From positions 1 to 43,244 of the forward strand of contig JAHLFA010000118.1 in assembly GCA_018883985.1 (NCBI GenBank): a stretch of DNA of 43,244 nt. Direction: 5' to 3'. The first letter of the stretch is position 1, and each line of letters begins with the position of its first letter. A program made the translations under genes and the position numbers. Source of the DNA: Candidatus Ruminococcus intestinipullorum. GTDB lineage: Bacteria > Bacillota > Clostridia > Lachnospirales > Lachnospiraceae. The notes beneath the pieces are model-generated. The model was not told the origin of the DNA, did not search any database, and saw nothing but the letters and a program-made list of their open reading frames with translations. This document shows, one piece after another, positions 7,516 through 15,437 of this stretch.

Positions 7516-8381
7516 AGTACATCATCCCTCCTTTTCTTTTTAAAATAGTGCATAATTTCATCTGCTGCTTCTTCCACTGTAGTTACATCCGTTTTCACTT
7601 CTAGTCCCTTCAAGTGTAATTCATCCATAATATACGTAACTTGTGGTGCTGCCAAGCCAACCTCTTCTAACTCCTTGTAATGTTTGAATACCTCTTTTGG
7701 AGTTCCATCCAAAAATACTTCTCCACGATTCATCACAATAATCCTATCCACATAGCGAGCAATATCTTCCATACTATGTGACACTAAAATAACTGTCATA
7801 CCTGTTTTTTGATGAAGTTCTTGGATTTGGTCTAATATCTCATCTCGCCCTTTTGGATCTAATCCTGCCGTTGGTTCATCTAAAACCAACACCTTTGGAC
7901 GCATTGCCAAAACTCCTGCAATGGCAACACGCCTTTTTTGTCCTCCTGACAATTCAAAAGGTGATTGATGATACATTTCTTTCGGAAAACCTACTAAATC
8001 CAACGCTTCTTTCGCACGCTTTTCACATTCTTCTTGTGTAAGACCTTGATTCTTAGGTCCAAAACATACATCACTAATTACATCTACTTCAAATAACTGA
8101 TGCTCTGGGTACTGGAAAACTAAACCGACTTGACTTCGCAGGAATTTTAGGTCAAAACCTTCCTCATATATATTCTGTCCCTCATAATACAATTCACCAC
8201 TCGTGGCTCGAATCAAGCCATTTAAATGTTGAATCAATGTAGACTTTCCAGAACCTGTATGCCCTATAAGACCTACAAATTGTCCTTGAGGAATTGAAAA
8301 ATTAATCTCTTTTAATGCCTGTTTTTCATATGAAGTGCCTAAGCTATAGATATAATTAATATGATTTAGTTCAATTGACAT
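7512..8381 (-). CDS. ecfA2: ECF transporter ATPase EcfA2
   Basis: Second ATPase of the ECF importer heterodimer. The 289-aa protein shows Walker A GHTGSGKST (residues 36-44), a Q-loop (VGLVFQYPEHQLF), the ABC signature LSGGQKRRVAIAG, Walker B VLVLDEPTAGLDP and a switch His (VSHSM). The AGLDP after Walker B is typical of A2 subunits. The start at 8381 overlaps the end of ecfA1 by 16 nt. Works with EcfA1 and EcfT and with S components encoded elsewhere. Confidence 0.95.
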   Translation of the reverse strand: MSIELNHINYIYSLGTSYEKQALKEINFSIPQGQFVGLIGHTGSGKSTLIQHLNGLIRATSGELYYEGQNIYEEGFDLKFLRSQVGLVFQYPEHQLFEVDVISDVCFGPKNQGLTQEECEKRAKEALDLVGFPKEMYHQSPFELSGGQKRRVAIAGVLAMRPKVLVLDEPTAGLDPKGRDEILDQIQELHQKTGMTVILVSHSMEDIARYVDRIIVMNRGEVFLDGTPKEVFKHYKELEEVGLAAPQVTYIMDELHLKGLEVKTDVTTVEEAADEIMHYFKKKRRDDVL

Positions 8382-9217
8382 AATGCTTCTACCAATTCTT
8401 CCTTCCTTAAAATTCCTTTGGGAATATTCAGCCCTCTATTTCTCAATTCCTCTGCAAGAAGCGTCACTTGTGGAACATCTAAATGATACCGTCTTAACTC
8501 CTCACTTCTAGAAAATATCTCCCTTGGTGTGCCTTGCATCACTACTTTTCCTTTATCCATAACAAATACTTTGTCAGCATCAATAACTTCTTCCATATAA
8601 TGTGTAATTAGAAGGACTGTCACCTTTTTTTCTTTTTGAAGTTTTTGCACCGTTTTAATTACTTCTCGTCTACCATTTGGATCTAACATCGCTGTAGGTT
8701 CATCCAAAACAATGCATTTTGGTTCCATTGCAATCACCCCAGCTATAGCCACCCTCTGTTTCTGTCCTCCAGACAATTTGTTTGGTGAAGAAGTTCTATA
8801 CTCTAGCATTCCTACATCCCTCAAGCTCTCTTCTACACGTTTCCATATTTCATCCGTAGGAACTCCTAGATTCTCTAAACCAAATCCTACATCCTCTTCC
8901 ACAATTGTCCCTATAATTTGGTTGTCTGGATTTTGAAATACCATGCCAGCAGATTGGCGTACGTCCCAAATTCTATTGATATCTTTTGTATCAATTCCAT
9001 TCACCCATAGCGTCCCACCAGTAGGTACTAAAATGGCATTTATATGTTTTGCTAATGTGGATTTTCCTGACCCATTATGTCCTAAAATTGCCACAAAGGA
9101 TCCTTCTGAAACCTCAATATCTATTCCATCAATAGCTCTCTTCGTTCCAATAACATTTCCTTCTTCATCTTTCTTCTCATACTCATAGACCAAGTTCTCA
9201 GCTTGTATCATTTCCAT
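8366..9217 (-). CDS. ecfA1: ECF transporter ATPase EcfA1
   Basis: First ATPase of the ECF importer. The 283-aa product has Walker A GHNGSGKST, Q-loop MVFQNPDNQI, signature LSGGQKQRVAIAG, Walker B CIVLDEPTAMLDP (the AMLDP form typical of A1) and THYMEE. The start at 9217 is chosen because AAAGGAG lies 7-8 nt upstream and the protein then begins MEMIQAENLVYEYE. Upstream in-frame starts to 9310 lack a ribosome-binding site. A -10-like TATACT lies upstream, but no convincing -35 was found. Confidence 0.95.
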   Translation of the reverse strand: MEMIQAENLVYEYEKKDEEGNVIGTKRAIDGIDIEVSEGSFVAILGHNGSGKSTLAKHINAILVPTGGTLWVNGIDTKDINRIWDVRQSAGMVFQNPDNQIIGTIVEEDVGFGLENLGVPTDEIWKRVEESLRDVGMLEYRTSSPNKLSGGQKQRVAIAGVIAMEPKCIVLDEPTAMLDPNGRREVIKTVQKLQKEKKVTVLLITHYMEEVIDADKVFVMDKGKVVMQGTPREIFSRSEELRRYHLDVPQVTLLAEELRNRGLNIPKGILRKEELVEALCQLN

Positions 9218-9316
9218 TCTCTTTTCTCCTTTACACATCCCGAAACATGGGACAAGAAAAATTCTTATGTCAAATAGTATAACATACTTCTTATATAGGA
9301 ATCTATACAAAACTTA

Positions 9317-9348
9317 AGCCGAGATATCTCAATAGAAATATCTCGGCT
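9317..9348 (-). terminator. terminator after ppiB
   Basis: AGCCGAGATAT and its complement form a stem of 11-13 bp with a 6-nt loop, followed on the minus strand by TAAGTTTTGT. It separates ppiB from the ecf operon. Confidence 0.75.
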
Positions 9349-9360
9349 ATCATGGTAGAT

Positions 9361-9879
9361 TTACATTTTTTCTGGCTCTTTGTACTCCTCACCAAATGTT
9401 TCTACTGTTACCTTCTTCATTCTCTGTGGTTCCAATGGCTTATCGCTATAATCCGTTGCTGTTTCTGCAATTTTATTTACAATATCCATTCCCTCTATCA
9501 CCTTACCAAATGCTGCATAAGCTCCATCCAAATGAGGTGATTTTTCATGCATAATGAAAAACTGAGACCCTGCAGAATCTGGATGCATTGCACGTGCCAT
9601 AGATAAAACACCTTCTTCATGAAGTAATCCATTTTCTATACCATTTTGATTGAATTCTCCTTGAATTGTATATCCTGGGCCACCCATACCTGTTCCATCT
9701 GGGCATCCTCCTTGAATCATAAAACCACGAATAACTCTATGGAACACCAATCCATCATAAAATCCTTTTTTTACTAAGGATATAAAATTATTTACTGTAT
9801 TTGGTGCAATGTTTGGATATAATTCTGCCTTTATAATATCTCCATTTTCCATTTCAAATGTAACTACTGGATTTGTCAT
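9361..9879 (-). CDS. ppiB: cyclophilin-type peptidyl-prolyl isomerase
   Basis: Cytoplasmic cyclophilin that speeds cis-trans isomerisation at proline. The 172-aa product contains a complete single domain: the FHRVIRGFMIQGGCPDGTG active-site block (Phe, Arg and Gln of the catalytic pocket), SAGSQFFIMH, and LDGAYAAFGKVIEGMDIV. No signal peptide. The ATG at 9879 follows AGAGGAAGAG. Own promoter at 9923-9951 and terminator at 9317-9348, so it is a single-gene unit. Confidence 0.95.
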   Translation of the reverse strand: MTNPVVTFEMENGDIIKAELYPNIAPNTVNNFISLVKKGFYDGLVFHRVIRGFMIQGGCPDGTGMGGPGYTIQGEFNQNGIENGLLHEEGVLSMARAMHPDSAGSQFFIMHEKSPHLDGAYAAFGKVIEGMDIVNKIAETATDYSDKPLEPQRMKKVTVETFGEEYKEPEKM

Positions 9880-9922
9880 ATTCTCTTCCTCTTTTCTTTT
9901 AAGTTGTGTCCTTTTATATGCT

Positions 9923-9951
9923 ATTGTAACGTATTCCCACTAATCTGTAAA
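9923..9951 (-). promoter_or_regulatory. promoter of ppiB
   Basis: TTTACA (9951-9946), a 17-nt spacer and TACAAT (9928-9923) on the minus strand. It overlaps the stop codon of the upstream membrane-protein gene. Confidence 0.7.
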
Positions 9952-10440
9952 CATCCTACTTCCCATCCACTGCTGCATGTGATGAATCATATCTTGATCT
10001 GGTTCAATTAAAATACGTAACATCTCTTGTTCCATCTGTAGCACAATTGCATAAATATTTGAAGAGTCTTCACCAGATGAAAAATCCCTCACCTTCAAAT
10101 TACTATAAGAATGTAATCTTGGCGAATTGTTTGGTGCAATAATCTCTGCTTGCTTAATATCAAAAGATACTTGCTTTTTCCTATTTGCTCTATTATAAAT
10201 TGCATCAATTTCCAAATCGTGATTTAAAAGTGTATACTCATATTCTACATTAAATCTTGGAAATACAAAGCAATATACTACGATTGCAAGAATCAATACT
10301 ACCATAATAGCAAAACTGCCAAAAATCATTGTTCCAAAAAAGAAAAGCAATGCAAGTGCTGCAATAATCAATATACGAAGAATATAATCAATCGGACGTG
10401 CCTTTCTCTTTACTAATTGTTCATAAAGTGCGTCATTCAT
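9940..10440 (-). CDS. small membrane protein of unknown function (DUF6106-like)
   Basis: A 166-aa protein with two adjacent hydrophobic segments (about residues 20-60), a basic N-terminus (QLVKRKARPIDY) and a soluble C-terminal domain (VEYEYTLLNHDLEIDAIYNR and onward) that would lie in the cytoplasm. The layout resembles small lachnospiral proteins grouped as DUF6106 or YcxB-like; I recall this from memory and hold it loosely. The gene overlaps the 3' end of the PucR-type regulator by 8 nt, so the two are translationally coupled and probably act together. Function unknown. Confidence 0.75.
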   Translation of the reverse strand: MNDALYEQLVKRKARPIDYILRILIIAALALLFFFGTMIFGSFAIMVVLILAIVVYCFVFPRFNVEYEYTLLNHDLEIDAIYNRANRKKQVSFDIKQAEIIAPNNSPRLHSYSNLKVRDFSSGEDSSNIYAIVLQMEQEMLRILIEPDQDMIHHMQQWMGSRMFTD

Positions 10441-11341
10441 TCGGGATTTTCCTTTCTGTATTTAAATAATTCATTACCATAAATGCTATCTTTAAGGTCA
10501 TAGCATCTTCAAATTTTCTTAAATCTAAACCAGTAAGCTTTTGCACCTGATCTAAACGATAAATCAAGGTATTTCGATGCATATGTAACTGTCTAGATGT
10601 TTCTGCTATATTAAGATTATTTTGAAAAAACTTATTAACAGATACTAGCAGTTCTTCATCTAATACCTCAGGAATAGTGCTTCCAAATACTTCCTGCAAG
10701 AAATTTTCACAAAGTGTATATGGCAAACGATATATTAATCGTCCTATTCCTAACTTGTTGTATGGAAAAATCGTCTGTTCTGAATAAAATATTTTCCCAA
10801 CTTTTAGTGCCAAACTCGTTTCACGAAACGCCTCTGATAATCCAATCAATGAATCCATTACCTTACTATATGCTACCCTTACATGTACCAACGACTCAGC
10901 ATTCAATGTATCTACAAGCATCTGTGCTGTCTTATGTACATCATCCACCTTCCTTTTTGCACATAAAATTGCATACGTATTATCCGTCAATGGTATAAGA
11001 TATGACTGTGGCTGTGGTGGGAATAAATGCTTTATAACTTCTGGAATTGTTTCTATCATTCCATGTTTGGTTTCTAATAAATATAAAACACGTGATTCCT
11101 CTGGCTCAATATGAAGCCTAGATGCTCTCTCATAGATATAATAAGACGGAATACTATCTGTCATCAAACTCTGTAAAAAATGTATCTTATTATACTTTTC
11201 CTTATACGCAGAAGATAACAATTTTAACTGCTCTAGTGCATACTTAGCTTCTTCGTCTGTCTGTGGCTGTATCTGAAACGAAAGCCCCGTCACACGGTTG
11301 AGTTCGTTTAATGATTTATTCAATTCAGAGATATAATCCAT
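10433..11341 (-). CDS. PucR/CdaR-type transcriptional regulator
   Basis: A 302-aa regulator with a PucR C-terminal helix-turn-helix at about residues 240-295: ETSRQLHMHRNTLIYRLDQV followed by TGLDLRKFEDAMTLKIA. The N-terminal 200 residues contain no recognised ligand-binding motif. Related proteins act as activators of carbohydrate-diacid or purine operons. Start at 11341 with TAGGAG 6 nt upstream. It is coupled by overlap to a small membrane protein, an unusual partner for this family, and no metabolic genes are attached, so the target is unknown. Confidence 0.85.
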   Translation of the reverse strand: MDYISELNKSLNELNRVTGLSFQIQPQTDEEAKYALEQLKLLSSAYKEKYNKIHFLQSLMTDSIPSYYIYERASRLHIEPEESRVLYLLETKHGMIETIPEVIKHLFPPQPQSYLIPLTDNTYAILCAKRKVDDVHKTAQMLVDTLNAESLVHVRVAYSKVMDSLIGLSEAFRETSLALKVGKIFYSEQTIFPYNKLGIGRLIYRLPYTLCENFLQEVFGSTIPEVLDEELLVSVNKFFQNNLNIAETSRQLHMHRNTLIYRLDQVQKLTGLDLRKFEDAMTLKIAFMVMNYLNTERKIPNE

Positions 11342-11367
11342 TTCTCTTCTCCTATAGATAAAGGAAA

Positions 11368-11391
11368 GGACTGCACATGATGTACAGCCCC
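11368..11391 (-). terminator. hairpin after the sugar ATPase gene
   Basis: GGACTGCACAT/ATGTACAGCCC forms a stem of about 10 bp including G-U pairs. It lies 31 nt downstream of the ATPase stop. The flanking T run is better on the plus strand (11396-11400) than on the minus strand, so strength as a minus-strand terminator is uncertain. Confidence 0.5.
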
Positions 11392-11421
11392 TCCATTTTT
11401 AATTATATTCATTTTAAATGA

Positions 11422-12534
11422 CTAGTTTGTAATAGTCAACTCTGTTTCTTTGTCAAAGATATGAATTTTTTCCATATCCAATGCAAACACTGCATGATCT
11501 CCTGTTCTAAGTGTTGTACGTGGATTTACGCGGGCTGTCATCTGTGTGCCTTCCACATCAAAATACAGATATACTTCTGCTCCCAACAATTCATATACTT
11601 TGATTGTAGATTCAATAACACTATCTGGTGAATTGCTAATAAATGCCTGTGAATCATGTACATCTTCTGGACGGATACCTAAAACAACTGTTTTTCCATT
11701 GTATCCACCTTCGATAAGAGCTTTTTTCTTAGATGCTGGTACTTTTAATACATGTTTTCCAATTGTAAGAGTTACATCTTCACCTTTTACATCTACTAAA
11801 GCATCCATAAAGTTCATCTGTGGAGAACCAATGAATCCTGCTACAAATAGATTACATGGTGTGTTGTATAAGTTTTGAGGTGTATCTACCTGCTGAACAA
11901 CTCCATCTTTCATAACAACAATTCTTGTACCAAGTGTCATAGCTTCTGTCTGGTCATGTGTTACGTAGATAATTGTAGCACCTAAGTTTTCATGAAGCTT
12001 AGAAATCTCAATACGCATCTGAACTCTCAACTTAGCATCCAAGTTAGAAAGTGGCTCATCCATCAAGAATACCTTTGGATTACGAACAATTGCACGTCCC
12101 ATAGCAACACGCTGTCTTTGTCCACCAGAAAGAGCTTTTGGTTTACGATCTAATAATTTTTCCAAATCCAAAATTCTTGCTGCTTCTTTTACTTTTCTAT
12201 CAATTTCATCTTTTGGAACTTTACGAAGTTTCAAACCAAATGCCATGTTATCATACACTGTCATGTGTGGATACAACGCATAGTTCTGGAATACCATTGC
12301 GATATCTCTATCTTTTGGTTCTACATCGTTCATCACTTTTCCGTCAATTTCTAATGTTCCCCCAGAAATATCTTCCAATCCAGCAATCATACGTAAAGTC
12401 GTAGACTTTCCACATCCTGATGGTCCTACGAAGATAATAAATTCTTTGTCCTCAATATCTAAATTAAAATCTTTTACTGCATGGAATCCATTTGGATAAA
12501 TTTTTTGAATTCCTTTTAATGATAAACTTGCCAT
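11422..12534 (-). CDS. msmK: MsmK/UgpC-type sugar ABC transporter ATPase
   Basis: Cytoplasmic ATPase of CUT1-type sugar importers. The 370-aa product has Walker A GPSGCGKST (residues 37-45), Q-loop MVFQNYALYPHM, signature LSGGQRQRVAMGRA, Walker B VFLMDEPLSNLDA, switch VTHDQTEAM, and a C-terminal TOBE/OB regulatory region (VVLGIRPEDV). The start at 12534 follows AAGGAGG. It stands alone, with its own promoter and no permeases beside it. Two importers in this window (16474-19553 and 31672-34903) lack an ATPase, so this is probably the shared one, as in streptococcal MsmK. The sharing is inference. Confidence 0.93.
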   Translation of the reverse strand: MASLSLKGIQKIYPNGFHAVKDFNLDIEDKEFIIFVGPSGCGKSTTLRMIAGLEDISGGTLEIDGKVMNDVEPKDRDIAMVFQNYALYPHMTVYDNMAFGLKLRKVPKDEIDRKVKEAARILDLEKLLDRKPKALSGGQRQRVAMGRAIVRNPKVFLMDEPLSNLDAKLRVQMRIEISKLHENLGATIIYVTHDQTEAMTLGTRIVVMKDGVVQQVDTPQNLYNTPCNLFVAGFIGSPQMNFMDALVDVKGEDVTLTIGKHVLKVPASKKKALIEGGYNGKTVVLGIRPEDVHDSQAFISNSPDSVIESTIKVYELLGAEVYLYFDVEGTQMTARVNPRTTLRTGDHAVFALDMEKIHIFDKETELTITN

Positions 12535-12580
12535 TATTCTTTGCCTCCTTGAAATATCATTTCGTTATTCTCTGTAAATT

Positions 12581-12609
12581 AGTATATATAAGAAGACAAA
12601 AAAGGACAA
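12581..12609 (-). promoter_or_regulatory. promoter of the sugar ATPase gene
   Basis: TTGTCC (12609-12604), a 17-nt spacer and TATACT (12586-12581) on the minus strand. No LacI-type operator is visible beside it, in contrast to the alpha-glucoside operon. Confidence 0.7.
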
Positions 12610-12673
12610 TATCACGAGTAACTAAAAATATCCAAATAGGATGTACAAATTAACTATACCACCTTATTTATTT

Positions 12674-13582
12674 CTATTTTGCATCTAAATATTTACAAGC
12701 TTCCAATGCTGCCACACTTCCATCCGCTGCTGCTGTTGTAAGCTGACGTACTTCTTTTGTACGACAATCTCCTGCCGCAAAGATTCCAGAATGAGATGTC
12801 ATACAGTCTTCAGATGCTAAGATAAACCCATATTCATCCAGCTTCACTACCCCATCAAATATTTCATTTTGAGGAATCTGTCCAATGGCAACAAAAACTC
12901 CAGCCACAGGAATCTGAAAGTCCTTTTCTTCCTTTTTATCATGTAAAAGAACCCCTTCTACCATAAACTCCCCTATGATATCTTTTACAACTGCATTTAA
13001 AACAAACTCTACATTCTCTTTTTCTTTCAATGCATTTACAAGACGACTTTCCCCTCTAAACTCTTCTCTTCTATGCACAACATACACTTTATTACAGTAA
13101 TTTGCTAAAAATGCAGCATCCTGCAATGCAGTGTTTCCACCACCAATTACCGCTACGTCACGTCCTCTAAAAAATGCTCCATCACAGGTTGCACAATAAG
13201 ATACTCCTGAGCCGACTAGCTTGTCTTCTTTTTCTATACCTAAATGTCTATGAGCAACTCCCGTTGCAATAATAACTGATTTACAAGGGTACTCCTTTGC
13301 TTCTGTTACAATAATCTTAATTCCTTCCTCTTCACGGATTTCTTTTACCTTCTCAGAAATCGTTTCTGTACCAAGTTTTAATGCCTGATTCAATAAATTC
13401 ATAGAATATTGACTTCCACTAATACTTTCAAGTCCTGGATAATTTTCTACATTTGGAGAATTTACTATCTGACCTCCAAAGTTAAGACCTTCAAAAACTA
13501 CTGTTCTTTTTCCAGCTCTCTGTCCATAGATTGCTGCTGTAAGACCAGCTGTTCCACCTCCAATAATCGCAATATCAAACAT
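12674..13582 (-). CDS. trxB: thioredoxin reductase
   Basis: NADPH-dependent flavoprotein that reduces thioredoxin. The 302-aa product has the FAD-binding GGGTAGLTAAIYGQRAG (residues 8-24), the redox-active CATC (130-133), the NADPH-binding GGGNTALQDA, and the C-terminal GIFAAGDCR FAD motif. This is the low-molecular-weight TrxR layout and length. The ATG at 13582 is preceded by TGGAGG. Single-gene unit with a strong promoter at 13619-13647. An NADH- or ferredoxin-linked variant cannot be excluded. Confidence 0.93.
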   Translation of the reverse strand: MFDIAIIGGGTAGLTAAIYGQRAGKRTVVFEGLNFGGQIVNSPNVENYPGLESISGSQYSMNLLNQALKLGTETISEKVKEIREEEGIKIIVTEAKEYPCKSVIIATGVAHRHLGIEKEDKLVGSGVSYCATCDGAFFRGRDVAVIGGGNTALQDAAFLANYCNKVYVVHRREEFRGESRLVNALKEKENVEFVLNAVVKDIIGEFMVEGVLLHDKKEEKDFQIPVAGVFVAIGQIPQNEIFDGVVKLDEYGFILASEDCMTSHSGIFAAGDCRTKEVRQLTTAAADGSVAALEACKYLDAK

Positions 13583-13618
13583 ACAAAGCTTCCTCCATAT
13601 TTCGTCATTGATAGGTAC

Positions 13619-13647
13619 ATTCTATCATTCACTTAAATTACTGTCAA
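13619..13647 (-). promoter_or_regulatory. promoter of trxB
   Basis: TTGACA (13647-13642), a 17-nt spacer and TAGAAT (13624-13619) on the minus strand. The -35 box starts only 8 nt after the preceding terminator stem. Confidence 0.85.
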
Positions 13648-13654
13648 TAAAAAC

Positions 13655-13701
13655 AACCCATATATAGTATGCCTTTTTATACAGCTTACTATATATGGGT
13701 A
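13655..13701 (-). terminator. terminator of the alpha-glucoside operon
   Basis: ACCCATATATAGTA and its complement make a stem of about 15 bp with an internal bulge and an A-rich loop, followed on the minus strand by TTGTTTTTATT. It lies 7 nt past the glucosidase stop. Confidence 0.9.
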
Positions 13702-13707
13702 TTTTTT

Positions 13708-15378
13708 CTAATTCAATATTTCTAAAACTACCACTTCATATGGATTCAATTCTATGGTGTCAAAACTTGTATCTTTTCTATCATAATTGGAAAGAAGTAA
13801 TTGTTTCACAGTATCCTCTATTACAATTTGCTGCTTTTCTTCTTGATAATTTGCAATAACTAAAACTTTATGCTCATCTCCAATTCGATAGTATGCAAGA
13901 ATATTTTCCTTGGATTCGTATGCCTCCTGAAATCTTCCATACACAAAAGCATCTTCCAATTCTACCGTTTTTCTGAGCTTAATCAATTTCTTATAATAGG
14001 ATAAGATAGAATCCTCCTCTTTTTCTTCTTTCTCTACATTTACAGTTACATAATTTGGATTCACCTTTAACCATGGAGTACCTGTTGTAAAGCCTGCATT
14101 TTCCTCTCCATTCCATTGAAATGGTGTTCTAGAGTTATCTCTACTTTTTTCATTCACAATTCTTAGAGCTTCTTTAGCTGTATATCCTTTTTCCAGCATG
14201 ATTTGGTACTGATCTTTTGTAGAAATGTCGTCTATTTCTGAAATATCTGTAAATTCTACATTTGTCATTCCTATCTCTTGCCCTTGGTAAATAAATGGGA
14301 TTCCTTTTAATAACATACTAATAGTTCCCAACATTTTTATCCCTTCAGGGGTAGATTTGCCCTCTGGCAAAAATACAGTAGCACCTCTTGGCTCATCATG
14401 GTTTTCAATAATATTTGCACGAAAACCAACCGATTCACTCTCTTTTTGTGCTTGAAAAATAAGCTTTTTCACTTCTTCTCCAGAAAGTCTTGGTGATTTT
14501 TCCCACGTTTCTCCAGATCTTGCCTTTTCCATCGTGAAATCAAAAATTGTAGAAAAATATCCATCCTCTCCAATAAATTTTTCCAACTCGCCTGGTTTAT
14601 CATTAAAAACCTCTGCTACTGTAAACGCATCATATTTTTTAAATGTTTGATCTCTAAGCTCTGTAAGAAACTCACCTACATCATCTACTTCCTCTAACAT
14701 CTTATGCAAACCAGATAATTGATCTATTCCGTCTGGCTCATAGTTCTTAAACTCCAACTGCTTTTTAATATTGATAATCGCATCAATACGGAATCCATCA
14801 ATCCCTTTTTCAAGCCACCAATTTACCATCTTATATAATTCTGTTCTTACTTTTTCATTTTCCCAGTTTAAATCCGGCTGTTCTTTTGCAAACATGTGCA
14901 GATAGTATTTATTTGTATCTCCTATTTTCTCCCATGCACTACCACCAAAATAGGATCTCCAATTTGTAGGTGGATTTCCATCTTTTCCTTCCTTTATATA
15001 GAAATAGTCTGCATATTCACTATCCAAATCCTCTATTGCTTTTTGGAACCATTCGTGCTGATCGGAACAATGATTAATCACAAGATCCATTAATAAATAC
15101 ATATCTCTTTTCTTAATTTCTCTTAACAGCTCCTCCATATCTTCCATTGTCCCAAAAGATGGATGAATATTATAATAATCAGAAATATCATATCCTTGGT
15201 CCACCATTGGTGATTGATAAATTGGAGATATCCAAATAATATCTACTCCAAGGGATTTTAAATAATCCAATTTCTGAATAATTCCACGAACATCTCCTAT
15301 TCCATCTCCATTTGAGTCATTAAAACTTTTTGGATATATTTGATATGCTACTTTATTATGCCACCACTTTTTTTCCAT
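13708..15378 (-). CDS. malL: GH13 alpha-glucosidase (MalL/oligo-1,6-glucosidase family)
   Basis: Hydrolyses short alpha-glucosides in the cytoplasm. The 556-aa length fits the family. Motifs: YQIYPKSFNDSNGDGIGD (residues 12-29), MDLVINHCSDQHEWF (97-111), GFRIDA with nucleophile Asp199, AEVF with acid/base Glu256, and ENHDEPR with His327-Asp328. The residue after the nucleophile is Ala200. Enzymes specific for alpha-1,6 bonds usually have Val there, so maltase-like alpha-1,4 preference is suggested, not proven. GGAGGAG precedes the ATG at 15378. Last gene of the operon; a hairpin at 15402-15428 lies between it and lacI. Confidence 0.92.
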   Translation of the reverse strand: MEKKWWHNKVAYQIYPKSFNDSNGDGIGDVRGIIQKLDYLKSLGVDIIWISPIYQSPMVDQGYDISDYYNIHPSFGTMEDMEELLREIKKRDMYLLMDLVINHCSDQHEWFQKAIEDLDSEYADYFYIKEGKDGNPPTNWRSYFGGSAWEKIGDTNKYYLHMFAKEQPDLNWENEKVRTELYKMVNWWLEKGIDGFRIDAIINIKKQLEFKNYEPDGIDQLSGLHKMLEEVDDVGEFLTELRDQTFKKYDAFTVAEVFNDKPGELEKFIGEDGYFSTIFDFTMEKARSGETWEKSPRLSGEEVKKLIFQAQKESESVGFRANIIENHDEPRGATVFLPEGKSTPEGIKMLGTISMLLKGIPFIYQGQEIGMTNVEFTDISEIDDISTKDQYQIMLEKGYTAKEALRIVNEKSRDNSRTPFQWNGEENAGFTTGTPWLKVNPNYVTVNVEKEEKEEDSILSYYKKLIKLRKTVELEDAFVYGRFQEAYESKENILAYYRIGDEHKVLVIANYQEEKQQIVIEDTVKQLLLSNYDRKDTSFDTIELNPYEVVVLEILN

Positions 15379-15401
15379 AATCTTTCTCCTCCATAAAAAT
15401 A

Positions 15402-15428
15402 GCCTTCTGTTCCAATGAACTAGAAGGC
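15402..15428 (-). terminator. intercistronic terminator/attenuator between lacI and the glucosidase
   Basis: GCCTTCT-GTTC pairs with GAAC-AGAAGGC (about 11 bp with one bulge, 4-nt loop) and is followed on the minus strand by TATTTTTATGG. It looks like an intrinsic terminator, yet the glucosidase ATG is only 24 nt away with no room for another promoter. Partial termination would lower glucosidase levels relative to the regulator. Confidence 0.75.
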
Positions 15429-15437
15429 CATCTTTTC

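Noticed and set aside
9218-9300. Promoter TTGACA about 60 nt before ecfA1
   Set aside because: The -35 is perfect but no acceptable -10 follows at 16-18 nt; the better -10 (TATACT) upstream lacks a -35. Left unassigned.
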